7,966 nt of DNA from an uncultured Prevotella sp. (GCA_900772835.1 CAAGSA010000005.1:1-7966); one strand, 5' to 3'; positions 1 through 6,790 are shown, counted from the stretch's first letter. Program-made: numbers and translations. Notes: a model not told the origin generated them from the sequence alone.

Positions 1-444
1 AGCGTGGAATCGTCCTGTTGTCTATTCCACGAACTGAGGCTCTTCCAACTGCCTATCAAAGTTGAACAGACAACGTCAGAGCCCACGCCGATATGAAAAT
101 CATTACCGTAAAGAGACCTATATAATACATTAGACTGCGCCCAAAAGGGTACAATCTATGCTTACAGGTCTCCACGGGATTGATATAATCACACCCGGGA
201 CATCTACCGTTGGCTACGTTCAAGACTTTGATGCTGATGGTTTGGAAGATTTCAGTTCGCCTTAAACACAGCGTCGATAAACGCCTTCTATGTCTGGACT
301 GTCTTCCCACCCAATGCCCGCTTTCGTATAGAACATGTCATTGTTGACTTCGCTACACTCAGCATGGCGTAGGCTGCCGACTCTGCCGTCAAGGAAGAAC
401 TCGTCTAAAAGCGACGACTGCAGTCTGGCTATACAGTCCACGTG
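1..444 (-). other. Unassigned leftward region, no convincing gene
   Basis: A promoter-like box at 445-452 faces into this stretch. In the leftward direction one frame runs open from the promoter to a stop at 262-264 and ends in residues such as GIGWEDSPDIEGVYRRC. Its first ATG inside the transcript would give only 24 residues (reading from base 336). A second frame (stop at 56-58) has only a GTG start near 310 and gives 84 residues. It contains CPGC...C and a hydrophobic stretch near its end. Neither matches a family I recognise and they lie in different frames. This fits either a decayed gene with a frame break, one or two very small proteins, or an untranslated RNA. I see no tmRNA, RNase P or tRNA landmarks. 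Confidence 0.3.
3..31 (-). terminator. Hairpin, possible end of a leftward transcript
   Basis: The arms CGTGGAAT (3-10) and ATTCCACG (24-31) are perfect 8-bp inverted repeats around a 13-base loop. The hairpin lies just beyond the last stop codon (56) of the leftward reading frames. It could end a transcript that starts near base 438. No T-run is visible before the window ends, so intrinsic termination is not proven. It could equally be an operator or an RNA-stabilising stem. Confidence 0.35.
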
Positions 445-452
445 CAAAGGTA
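445..452 (-). promoter_or_regulatory. Leftward -7 box (TAccTTTG)
   Basis: Read on the minus strand, bases 452 to 445 spell TAccTTTG followed by C, an exact match to the Bacteroidota -7 element. No TTTG is present 19 bases upstream (that position reads ATCG), so the -33 element is weak. Surrounding DNA is AT-rich, unlike the flanks. Transcription would start near 438 and run toward base 1. Confidence 0.5.
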
Positions 453-586
453 AAGAAATTAATTTAAATAACGATGAAAAAAAGTAGACATTTATTTTAT
501 ATTTTGTTTTTCGTTTAAGAGAATATTCGCTCTCACGCAAATTCATCCGGCAAAAGCGCAAAATCATACAGCAAACACACCAACGT

Positions 587-652
587 ACCGTTTGTGGGGC
601 ATAAACAAGCCGGTTGCAAGGCAGAAACGGGCCGGTTTCGGGGCAGAAACGG
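587..652. repeat. Tandem array of three 22-bp units
   Basis: Units at 609-630 and 631-652 match at 19 of 22 positions: both start GCCGGTT and end GGCAGAAACGG. The four bases between differ (GCAA versus TCGG). A degenerate third copy at 587-608 matches the 631-652 unit at 15 of 22 positions. Within the array GTTTC-like and GAAAC-like half-sites alternate about every 11 bp, so they fall on the same face of the helix. The array ends 42 bases before the rightward -7 box at 695, where activators commonly bind. No protein partner can be named from sequence. Confidence 0.7.
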
Positions 653-694
653 CATATTGGCGAATTGAAGGCAAAAGATTCAGCATTTTTTTCG

Positions 695-702
695 TATGTT
701 TG
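695..702 (+). promoter_or_regulatory. -7 box of the sigma-factor operon (TAtgTTTG)
   Basis: TAtgTTTG followed by C matches the Bacteroidota -7 element. The expected -33 TTTG is absent at the right spacing (672-675 reads CAAA), so the promoter may need an activator. That would fit the repeat array just upstream. Transcription would begin near 709, giving a leader of about 50 bases before the ATG at 761. Confidence 0.55.
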
Positions 703-760
703 CAACTGGAGAAGGGGCTGGATGCGTCTAACAGACAAAGAAACAAAAAACGACAAAGAT

Positions 761-1489
761 ATGAAAAAAATTTTAGCAACTCTCGTGGCAGGACTGCTTA
801 TCGCGTCTGCACTACCCACAACGGCACAGCGCCACCGACACACGCCCTACGCAAGTGCGAAGACTGCGCAGCAGGCCGACAAGGACGAAAACAACAAGAA
901 CGATGCGGCAATCGTGGCTTTCTCCGACACGGCTGACGTGGACACTGCCGACGTTGCCGCCTATGCCGGCACGCAGGGATGGGACGAGCCGTACGACATG
1001 GAGGGGCTTGCCAAAGTGATGGACAATGCCTTCATGCCCATAGCCATAGTATTCATTATGTTCTGCCTCGCACCGGTGATGATAATCGCCCTGATAATCT
1101 ACTTCGTCATCAAATCGCGCAAGCAGAAGATACAGCTCGCCGAACTGGCGCTGAAGAACGGGCAGCCCATACCGCAGGAAGTGGCCAAAAGCAAGCCTCA
1201 GCCCAACGACCAGGCGCTCTGGGAAAAGGGAGTGAAGAGGATGTTCATCGGCATCGGCATCGTGATATTCGCCATATTCATACACAGCAGTATGTTTAAA
1301 GGCATCGGATTCCTCGTGACATTCTATGGCGCAGGACTCGCCGTAGTGGCATGGACCACGAAGAAGAAGATTGCACCGACAGCCAACAATGCCGGAGAAT
1401 ACGGCAACAAAGGCGGAAAGACGGTACAAAGCTCCGTAACAGCCAACGGCGAGGAAAAGATAGAAAAGCCTGCCGACACGGACGCATGA
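761..1489 (+). CDS. DUF6249-like membrane protein of the sigma operon
   Basis: The product is a 242-residue membrane protein of unknown function. I chose the ATG at 761 because it begins a clear signal peptide: MKK, a hydrophobic core to about residue 18, and a probable cut after TTA at residue 22. An in-frame start at 614 lies upstream of the promoter box and would bury the signal. After a polar, Asp-rich stretch (23-85) come three hydrophobic segments, about 93-117, 160-176 and 180-199, then a polar Gly/Lys/Glu-rich tail. This layout, and the position just before an ECF sigma gene, resembles DUF6249 proteins of Bacteroidales; the family call is from memory of the pattern. The stop is 40 bases before the sigma gene, so the two are probably co-transcribed. 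A role in sensing or transmitting an envelope signal to the sigma factor is inference only. Confidence 0.75.
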   Translation: MKKILATLVAGLLIASALPTTAQRHRHTPYASAKTAQQADKDENNKNDAAIVAFSDTADVDTADVAAYAGTQGWDEPYDMEGLAKVMDNAFMPIAIVFIMFCLAPVMIIALIIYFVIKSRKQKIQLAELALKNGQPIPQEVAKSKPQPNDQALWEKGVKRMFIGIGIVIFAIFIHSSMFKGIGFLVTFYGAGLAVVAWTTKKKIAPTANNAGEYGNKGGKTVQSSVTANGEEKIEKPADTDA

Positions 1490-1529
1490 GCAGGAACGGA
1501 AAAAGCATAGACACATTATTCCAAGTTTT

Positions 1530-2066
1530 ATGAATGATATAACTCTTGTTACGCAAGTGGCGGTATTCGGCAACAAGCGCGCCTTCGACGCGCTGTTGCG
1601 CAAATACCAGTCGCAGGTGCGACGCTTCCTGCTCGGCTTGACCGTGGGCGACAGCCAGCTTGCCGACGACCTTGCGCAGGAGACGTTCATAAAGGCATAC
1701 ATGAACATCGGGAAATTCCGCGGACTGTCATCCTTCTCCACATGGATCATGCGCATAGCCTACAACACACACTACGACTACCGGCGCACACACCACCCGA
1801 CGGAGGATGCCGACACGCCATCCGTGGCGGCCACCTACGGCACCGCACAAAGCGACTGCGCCCTGGGCATCGACATACTGAAGGCGCTTGCCACACTGAA
1901 ACCCGAAGAGCGCACCTGCATAACGCTGCAGCTCATCGAGGGGCAGCCGGTGGACAAGATTGCAAGCATAACGGGCATGGCGAGCGGAACAGTGAAATCG
2001 CATCTGCACCGGGGAAAGGAAAAACTGACAACATATTTAAAGAACAACGGATATGAAGGAAGATAA
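1530..2066 (+). CDS. ECF-type RNA polymerase sigma factor
   Basis: This 178-residue protein is a group 4 (ECF) sigma factor, which directs RNA polymerase to a particular set of promoters. Region 2 spans about residues 17-86. It includes ADDLAQETFIKAY (45-57), the usual D-x-x-Q-E-T-F core, and FSTWIMRIAYNTHYDYRR (69-86) of regions 2.3-2.4. A variable linker (87-112) follows. Region 4 spans about 113-168, with the helix-turn-helix at VDKIASITGMASGTVKSHLHRG (141-162). Length is normal for the class and no cysteine-rich or extra C-terminal domain is present. The start lacks a Shine-Dalgarno, as is usual here. It lies 40 bases after the DUF6249-like gene and overlaps the next gene by 14 bases. This suggests translational coupling with a partner that controls it. 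ECF factors often activate their own operon, but the regulon cannot be read from this window. Confidence 0.93.
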   Translation: MNDITLVTQVAVFGNKRAFDALLRKYQSQVRRFLLGLTVGDSQLADDLAQETFIKAYMNIGKFRGLSSFSTWIMRIAYNTHYDYRRTHHPTEDADTPSVAATYGTAQSDCALGIDILKALATLKPEERTCITLQLIEGQPVDKIASITGMASGTVKSHLHRGKEKLTTYLKNNGYEGR

Positions 2067-2445
2067 GAACAAGACACTGGAAGAGTTTTTCAGCGCAGCA
2101 GCACAAACGGAGATTCCCGACGAGGGATTCTCCAGCCGCGTGATGCAGGGCATCGGAAGCGCAACCGACAAGCGGCTGCTCATGCTCTCGTGCATCTGGA
2201 CTGCCGTATGCTGTCTGCTCGGCATTGCCTTCGTGGCGTTCTGGGCTACGAGGGCTGGCATCCAATGGCACGGGGCGAGAGACATCATCGGTGCGTTCAT
2301 AGCCCATCTCGTCCACATAATCGGAAGTATACAGGCGCTGACCCCGTCAAGCATTCCGCACTACGTATACCCCATCCCGCTGCTGACGGCAATCCTGCTT
2401 GCCATCGCTGCGATAAGAAATGAAAGCAAGCAGACGATATTATAG
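2053..2445 (+). CDS. Small membrane protein, probable anti-sigma factor (DUF5056-like)
   Basis: This 130-residue protein has a short soluble N-terminus (1-40) with EEFFSAAAQTEIPDEGFSSRVM, resembling the N-terminal motif of Bacteroidales DUF5056 proteins encoded after ECF sigma genes. Hydrophobic segments follow at about 41-64, 78-95 and 106-122, ending in a short charged tail. It starts inside the sigma gene: the 14-base overlap (2053-2066) implies coupled translation. Position, size and soluble-head-plus-membrane layout fit a membrane anti-sigma factor that holds the sigma factor at the inner membrane. No zinc-binding HxxxCxxC motif of classical ZAS anti-sigma domains is present, so the role is inferred from context rather than from a catalytic or binding motif. 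No strong terminator follows. Confidence 0.8.
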   Translation: MKEDKNKTLEEFFSAAAQTEIPDEGFSSRVMQGIGSATDKRLLMLSCIWTAVCCLLGIAFVAFWATRAGIQWHGARDIIGAFIAHLVHIIGSIQALTPSSIPHYVYPIPLLTAILLAIAAIRNESKQTIL

Positions 2446-2525
2446 AACAAGGCTGAAACACAAATGTAAAACATGATAAAAAGGAAAGAAAGTATACCCC
2501 GGGAATAAAAACAAGCAGAATTTGT

Positions 2526-2556
2526 TTTGTAGTCTATCCGATTTGCATTACCTTTG
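2526..2556 (+). promoter_or_regulatory. Strong Bacteroidota promoter for corA
   Basis: TTTG at 2526-2529, a spacer of exactly 19 bases, and TAccTTTG at 2549-2556 match the full Bacteroidota sigma-ABfr consensus without mismatch. Transcription should start near 2562. This leaves a leader of about 135 bases before the corA start, long for a simple metal transporter gene. Confidence 0.85.
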
Positions 2557-2583
2557 CACACGCTAAATTAATATCAAACAATT

Positions 2584-2619
2584 ATGGACGATTATCACGC
2601 GGAAAACATAAACTTGTAG
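2584..2619 (+). CDS. Possible 11-codon upstream ORF (leader peptide)
   Basis: ATG at 2584 opens a frame encoding MDDYHAENINL and stops with TAG at 2617-2619. It lies about 22 bases after the predicted transcription start. It follows an A/T-rich stretch (AAACAATTATGG) of the kind that precedes many Bacteroidota starts, so ribosomes could plausibly load here. The stop directly abuts the first stem of the downstream RNA structure (from 2620), as expected of a leader peptide that controls folding. The peptide is acidic at its start (Asp2, Asp3). It is too short for coding statistics to help, and chance occurrence remains possible. Confidence 0.4.
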   Translation: MDDYHAENINL

Positions 2620-2686
2620 GCGCAGGGATGGCAAAGGCTCTCTCAGCTTGACAGCTCTGCGCTTGGACGTTTAGCCAAGTGGAGGA
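2619..2686 (+). promoter_or_regulatory. Structured corA leader with possible SD-masking switch
   Basis: Two stems can be drawn. One pairs GCGCAG (2620-2625) with CTGCGC (2657-2662), extendable by GU and GC pairs on both sides. The other pairs CTTGG (2662-2666) with CCAAG (2675-2679). The Shine-Dalgarno GGAGGA (2681-2686) follows, 9 bases before ATG. That is an unusually good ribosome site for this phylum. An alternative pairing of TCTCAGCTT (2641-2649) with AAGTGGAGG (2677-2685) has eight pairs and one mismatch. It would hide the Shine-Dalgarno and exclude the CTTGG/CCAAG stem. I do not recognise a named riboswitch class here: it lacks the landmarks I know for M-box, yybP-ykoY or NiCo RNAs. 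Confidence 0.45.
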
Positions 2687-2695
2687 CTAATCAAA

Positions 2696-3622
2696 ATGAG
2701 AACATACTGGAATACTAACGGCGGACTGAAAGCCATAAAGGAATGGGAGCCCAACTGCTGGATACAAGTGACGTGTCCGAGTGAGGAAGACCAGCAGATG
2801 CTGGTAGACGAATTCAAAATACCGGATTATTTCCTTTCCGACATCAGCGATACCGACGAGCGTGCACGATACGAGTACGACGACGGATGGATGCTTATCA
2901 TCTTGCGTATACCCTACGTCAAGGAGATACGCTCCAGAACACCGTATACCACGGTGCCGCTCGGAATCATACACAAGAGAGACGTGACCATCACGGTGTG
3001 CTTCTACGAGACCAACGTGATGATAGACTTCGTCACCTACCAACAGAAACGCAACGAGGGATTCACCGACTATGTGGATATGATTTTCAGACTGTTCCTC
3101 TCGTCGGCAGTGTGGTATCTGAAGAGGCTGAAGCAGATTAACAGCCTCATCGAAAAGGCAAAGCGCAATCTGGACCGCGACGTGAACAACGAATCGCTGA
3201 TAGGACTGTCGCGACTGCAAGACTCGCTCACATATTTCCAGACTTCAATACGCGGCAACGAGAACCTGCTCGCCAAGCTGAAGTTCAAGCTGCAGGTGGA
3301 CGAACTCGACGCCGACCTCATCGAGGACGTGAACATCGAGATGAGCCAGGCGCGCGAAACCACAAGCATATACTCCGACATCCTCGAATCGACGATGGAC
3401 ACATACTCGAGCATCATCAACAACAACATGAACACCGTGATGCGAACGCTCACCTCGGTGAGTATCATCCTGATGTTCCCCACGCTCATAGCCAGCCTGT
3501 TGGGAATGAACCTCATAAACGGTATGGAAGACAACAAGTTCGGCTTCCTCATAGCCATCGTCGTATCAGTTATGATATCGGGAGTTTCGTGGTGGATATT
3601 CCGCCACAAGAGGCTTATTTAA
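2696..3622 (+). CDS. corA: CorA-family magnesium/divalent cation channel
   Basis: The 308-residue product belongs to the CorA (2-TM-GxN) family, pentameric inner-membrane channels that import Mg2+ and, in some members, Co2+, Ni2+ or other divalent ions. Residues 1-130 form the mixed alpha/beta cytoplasmic domain. Residues about 130-250 form the long helices, rich in charged heptads, that make the funnel. Transmembrane segment 1 spans about 251-269 and ends at the signature GMN (270-272). A short acidic periplasmic loop (INGMEDN) follows. Segment 2 is about 283-301, ending in the basic tail RHKRLI. The residue before GMN is Leu rather than the common Tyr, and the loop has no clear MPEL motif, so the ion preference is uncertain. 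Length is typical. It starts at ATG 2696 after a real Shine-Dalgarno, has its own promoter and structured leader, and appears monocistronic. Confidence 0.93.
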   Translation: MRTYWNTNGGLKAIKEWEPNCWIQVTCPSEEDQQMLVDEFKIPDYFLSDISDTDERARYEYDDGWMLIILRIPYVKEIRSRTPYTTVPLGIIHKRDVTITVCFYETNVMIDFVTYQQKRNEGFTDYVDMIFRLFLSSAVWYLKRLKQINSLIEKAKRNLDRDVNNESLIGLSRLQDSLTYFQTSIRGNENLLAKLKFKLQVDELDADLIEDVNIEMSQARETTSIYSDILESTMDTYSSIINNNMNTVMRTLTSVSIILMFPTLIASLLGMNLINGMEDNKFGFLIAIVVSVMISGVSWWIFRHKRLI

Positions 3623-3675
3623 AGAGAAAATATTAAAATTTATTACATAAATTAGGAATTTACAATCTTTTTACG

Positions 3676-3683
3676 TAAGTTTG
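3676..3683 (+). promoter_or_regulatory. -7 box of the DUF349 gene (TAagTTTG)
   Basis: TAagTTTG followed by C matches the -7 consensus. At the -33 position only TTAG (3652-3655) is seen, one base out of the ideal spacing. The predicted start near 3690 gives a leader of roughly 135 bases with a GC-rich middle (about 3740-3784). Confidence 0.55.
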
Positions 3684-3826
3684 CAATTCATTTAGCGCGC
3701 CAACGCCCTGCAATGCCACCATTATAAAAGGTATATATAATGCGGCGCAAGGCGGTACAGTGCCCCGCAAGGGCAAGGCGCAGAAAAGTATTTGGAATAC
3801 CTATCACAAATTTAAAACGTGAAGTA

Positions 3827-5695
3827 ATGGACTCTCAAGAAAAATCTCTCGAACTCGAAAACGAGAAGAATGTAGAAGTAACTCCGACGGAAGCTGCAGC
3901 CACAGGCAATGCAGCGCAGGAGAATGTTGAAAAAACCGAAGCCGCTGCCGACAACGCCGCCACAGAAACGGAAGAGAAGGCAGAGCCAAAGAAGATATAC
4001 AAGAGCAAGGCTGAAGTGGTAGAAAGAATCAAGGAGATAGCACACGCCGAAGAAATGCCGCAGAAGGACGAGGTGGACTATCTGAAGACCGTTTTCTACA
4101 AGCTCCACTTTGCCGAGAGGGAAGCCGAAATGAAGGCATACCTCGACAACGGAGGCGACCCTGCCGCATACCAGGTGCAGCCCGATGCCGACGAAGAGGC
4201 ATTCAAGGCCGAAATGGCCACCATCAAGGAAAGAAGGGCAAAGCAGTTTGAAGAGCAGGAAAAACTGAAGCAGGACAACCTGAAGAAGAAACTCGAAATA
4301 ATCGAGAAGATAAAGAACATGGCCACATCGCCGGAAGAGGCAAACAAGTCGTACCAGGAGTTCAAGCAGCTGCAGCAGGATTGGAAGGAAATAAAACTCG
4401 TGCCGGCAGAAAACGCCAACGAGCTCTGGCGCAACTACCAGCTCTACGTGGAGCAGTTCTACGACCTGCTCAAGCTGAACAGCGAAGCACGCGAATACGA
4501 CTTCAAGAAGAATCTGGAGATAAAGACCAAGCTCTGCGAGGCTGCCGAGAAACTCGCCGATGAGGAAGACGTGATAAGCGCATTCCACCAGCTGCAGGAG
4601 CTGCACAACGAATACCGCGAGAGCGGTCCCGTGGCAAAGGAGCTGAGAGAGAGCATCTGGGCAAGATTCAAGGCTGCATCAACTGTGATCAACAAGAAAC
4701 ACCAGCAGCACTTCGAGGATCTGCGCGCAAGGGAAGAGGAAAACCTGAACCGCAAGACCGCTCTCTGCGAGAAGGTCGAGGCCATAGCAAAGGAGGAAAA
4801 CAAGAAGGCTGCCGACTGGGAAGAGCACACAAAGCAGATTATAGAAATCCAGGCAGAGTGGAAGACCATCGGATTCGCTCCGCAAAAGATGAACGTGAAG
4901 ATATTCGAGCGCTTCCGCGCAGCATGCGACGACTTCTTCGGACGCAAGTCGGCATACTTCACCGATATGAAGAAGGAATTCGCCGAGAACGCCGAAAAGA
5001 AGAAGGCTCTCGTGGAAAAGGCGCAGGCACTGATGGACAGCACCGACTGGAAAGCCACGAGCGACAAGCTCATCGCCCTGCAGAAGGAGTGGAAGACCAT
5101 CGGAATGGTGCCTAAGAAATACGGTGACCAGCTTTGGAACGACTTCCTTGCTGCATGCAACCACTTCTTCGAAGCACGCAACAAGGCAAACGCCGGAACA
5201 CGAAACGAGGAGCACGCCAACCTGGAGAAAAAGCGCGGCATCATAGCACAGCTCAAGGCTCTGCTCGAAGACGCCGGCGACGACACACAGGCAACCGTAC
5301 GCAAGCTCACCGAGGAATACAACACCGTAGGACACGTGCCATACAAGGAGAAGGACAAACTCTACAACGAATACCACGCTGTGCTCGACAAGATTTTCAA
5401 GGAACTGAACATCTCTACGGCACGCCGCCGTCTGGACAACTTCAAGACCAACCTGAAGAACGTGGCAAAGCGCGGCGAGGATGCCCTCGACAACGAGCGC
5501 GGCAGACTGATGCGCCGTGCCGAGCAGATGAAGCAGGAGATTCAGACCTACGAGAACAACCTGGGCTTCCTGAACGCATCAAGCAAGAAGGGCAACAGCC
5601 TCATCGACGAGATGAACCGCAAGGTGCAGAAGCTGAAGGATGACCTCGAACTCGTGAAGCAGAAAATAAAGGCTATCGACGCTGAAGATAAATAA
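3827..5695 (+). CDS. Five-repeat DUF349 protein
   Basis: This 622-residue, mostly helical cytoplasmic protein has unknown function. Residues 8-55 are a disordered Glu/Ala/Thr-rich tail, and 56-140 are charged and helical. Five DUF349 repeats follow, ending near residues 215, 295, 375, 455 and 530. Each carries a core like Q-x-E/D-W/Y-K-x-I/V-G-x-V/A-P then W/F/Y-x-x-F/Y. Clear examples are EWKTIGFAP (344-352) and EWKTIGMVP (421-429), with DWKEIKLVP (185-193), EYRESGPVA (262-270) and EYNTVGHVP (497-505) more diverged. The C-terminus (531-622) is a basic, predicted coiled coil. I chose ATG 3827 because the acidic start fits homologues as I know them. An in-frame ATG at 3740 would add 29 Arg/Cys-rich residues from leader-like DNA. 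No signal peptide, membrane segment or catalytic motif is visible. It is flanked by its own promoter and terminator, so it is probably monocistronic. Confidence 0.88.
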   Translation: MDSQEKSLELENEKNVEVTPTEAAATGNAAQENVEKTEAAADNAATETEEKAEPKKIYKSKAEVVERIKEIAHAEEMPQKDEVDYLKTVFYKLHFAEREAEMKAYLDNGGDPAAYQVQPDADEEAFKAEMATIKERRAKQFEEQEKLKQDNLKKKLEIIEKIKNMATSPEEANKSYQEFKQLQQDWKEIKLVPAENANELWRNYQLYVEQFYDLLKLNSEAREYDFKKNLEIKTKLCEAAEKLADEEDVISAFHQLQELHNEYRESGPVAKELRESIWARFKAASTVINKKHQQHFEDLRAREEENLNRKTALCEKVEAIAKEENKKAADWEEHTKQIIEIQAEWKTIGFAPQKMNVKIFERFRAACDDFFGRKSAYFTDMKKEFAENAEKKKALVEKAQALMDSTDWKATSDKLIALQKEWKTIGMVPKKYGDQLWNDFLAACNHFFEARNKANAGTRNEEHANLEKKRGIIAQLKALLEDAGDDTQATVRKLTEEYNTVGHVPYKEKDKLYNEYHAVLDKIFKELNISTARRRLDNFKTNLKNVAKRGEDALDNERGRLMRRAEQMKQEIQTYENNLGFLNASSKKGNSLIDEMNRKVQKLKDDLELVKQKIKAIDAEDK

Positions 5696-5724
5696 AGGAC
5701 ATAAATTATTTTGAACACATAACG

Positions 5725-5758
5725 ACGGAAGCGCATCAAAACAAAGATGCGCTTCCGT
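5725..5758 (+). terminator. Strong hairpin terminator after the DUF349 gene
   Basis: ACGGAAGCGCATC (5725-5737) pairs perfectly over 13 bp with GATGCGCTTCCGT (5746-5758) around an 8-base A-rich loop. It lies 29 bases after the stop codon. The bases after it (TAGCTTTATATAT) are T/A-rich but not a pure T-run. The symmetry would also let it work on the opposite strand. Confidence 0.8.
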
Positions 5759-5835
5759 TAGCTTTATATATAAAAACAACCATACCCCTCATTACTGCTT
5801 CAACCTTCCATTATAAAGACGCAGACAAGAAACCT

Positions 5836-5843
5836 TATATCTG
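5836..5843 (+). promoter_or_regulatory. Candidate -7 box of the BASS transporter gene
   Basis: TAtatcTG followed by C differs by one base from TAnnTTTG, and no TTTG is found 19 bases upstream. It is the best match between the terminator and the ATG at 5861. It would give a very short leader of about 10-12 bases. Confidence 0.3.
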
Positions 5844-5860
5844 CAAAAAAGCAAACAACA

Positions 5861-6790
5861 ATGATAAAACGAATTTGCGATTTTATAGCCGGGAATATGG
5901 GATTGATAGTGCTCACCATAGGAGTGCTGTCGGTAGTGTTCCCTGCACCGCTCGCAAGCATCAGCACGATGTGGATAAACCCACTGCTGGGAGTGGTGAT
6001 GTTCGGTATGGGACTGACGCTCAACCCCACAGACTTCAGGATTGTGTTCAGCCGCCCGAAGGATGTAATAACCGGATGTATGGCGCAGTTCACCATCATG
6101 CCCCTCACGGCATGGATGCTCACCCGCCTGTTCCATATGCCCGAAGACCTCGCCCTGGGCGTAATCCTCGTGGGCTGCTGTCCCGGCGGCACGGCATCAA
6201 ACGTGATAACTTATCTGGCGAAAGGCGACCTCGCCCTCTCCGTAGGCATGACGGCAACATCTACGGTACTTGCTCCACTGCTCACTCCTGCCATAACGTG
6301 GCTCGTGGCAGGAACATTCGTCCACGTGGATGCCCCGAGCATGTTCTTCTCCATCGTGCAGGTGGTCATCCTGCCCATCCTGGCAGGGTTCCTCATCCAG
6401 CACTATCTGCCGCGGTTCACCAGCCGCGCCGTGGCATATCTACCAGCATTCTCGTCGGTCACCATTGTACTACTCGTGGGCATCATCGTGGCGCACAACG
6501 CCGAAAAGCTGCTCACCTGCGGACTGCTCGTGATGCTCGTCGTGATGCTCCACAACATCTGCGGTCTCGCGCTCGGCTACGCCATCGGCAGGCTGCTCCG
6601 TATGGAACACAAAAAATGTGTGGCTGTATCCATCGAGGTGGGCATGCAGAACTCGGGGCTCGCCAGTTCGCTTGCAACGCTCCACTTTGCCGCCTTTCCC
6701 CTCGCCAACATTCCCGGTGCCGTGTTCAGCGTGTGGCACAATATCAGCGGAGCAATAATGGCGCGCGCCTACGGCAGAAACAGCTCGTAG
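5861..6790 (+). CDS. Bile acid:sodium symporter (BASS) family transporter
   Basis: This 309-residue inner-membrane protein of the BASS/SBF family has about nine or ten hydrophobic segments with an inverted-repeat fold. Family motifs are plain: VVMFGMGLTL (45-54), the first crossing motif GCCPGGTASNVITYLAKGD (105-123) followed by LALSVGMTATST, and the second crossing motif EVGMQNSGLAS (259-269). These Asn/Gln/Ser-rich crossings form the sodium and substrate sites in the known ASBT structures. Bacterial members of this subgroup carry organic anions such as pantothenate, keto acids or bile-acid-like compounds, usually with Na+. The substrate cannot be read from this sequence. No biosynthetic neighbour points to one. 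The ATG follows A-rich DNA without a Shine-Dalgarno. It may be co-transcribed with the 51-residue ORF that starts 84 bases later. Confidence 0.9.
   Translation: MIKRICDFIAGNMGLIVLTIGVLSVVFPAPLASISTMWINPLLGVVMFGMGLTLNPTDFRIVFSRPKDVITGCMAQFTIMPLTAWMLTRLFHMPEDLALGVILVGCCPGGTASNVITYLAKGDLALSVGMTATSTVLAPLLTPAITWLVAGTFVHVDAPSMFFSIVQVVILPILAGFLIQHYLPRFTSRAVAYLPAFSSVTIVLLVGIIVAHNAEKLLTCGLLVMLVVMLHNICGLALGYAIGRLLRMEHKKCVAVSIEVGMQNSGLASSLATLHFAAFPLANIPGAVFSVWHNISGAIMARAYGRNSS

Noticed and set aside
614..760. Upstream in-frame start for the DUF6249-like gene
   Set aside because: It would begin inside the tandem array, before the promoter box at 695, and place 49 polar residues ahead of a clear signal peptide.
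262..843. Leftward 193-residue open frame overlapping the first gene's start
   Set aside because: It crosses the leftward promoter box and the 22-bp array, overlaps the signal peptide coding region of the 761 gene, and has a composition unlike a real protein. Only its last part (below base 440) could be transcribed.
2508..2528. AAAACAA/TTGTTTT inverted repeat as terminator of the sigma operon
   Set aside because: It is a weak A/T-only stem that overlaps the corA -33 element, with no T-run after it. The symmetry is easily explained by base composition.
3788..3800. GTATT-TGG-AATAC palindrome in the DUF349 leader
   Set aside because: A 5-bp arm in AT-rich DNA is expected by chance, and its 3-base loop and position suggest no clear function.
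3740..3826. Upstream in-frame ATG for the DUF349 gene
   Set aside because: The added residues are Arg/Cys-rich and come from GC-rich leader DNA. The start at 3827 gives a normal acidic N-terminus after A-rich DNA.
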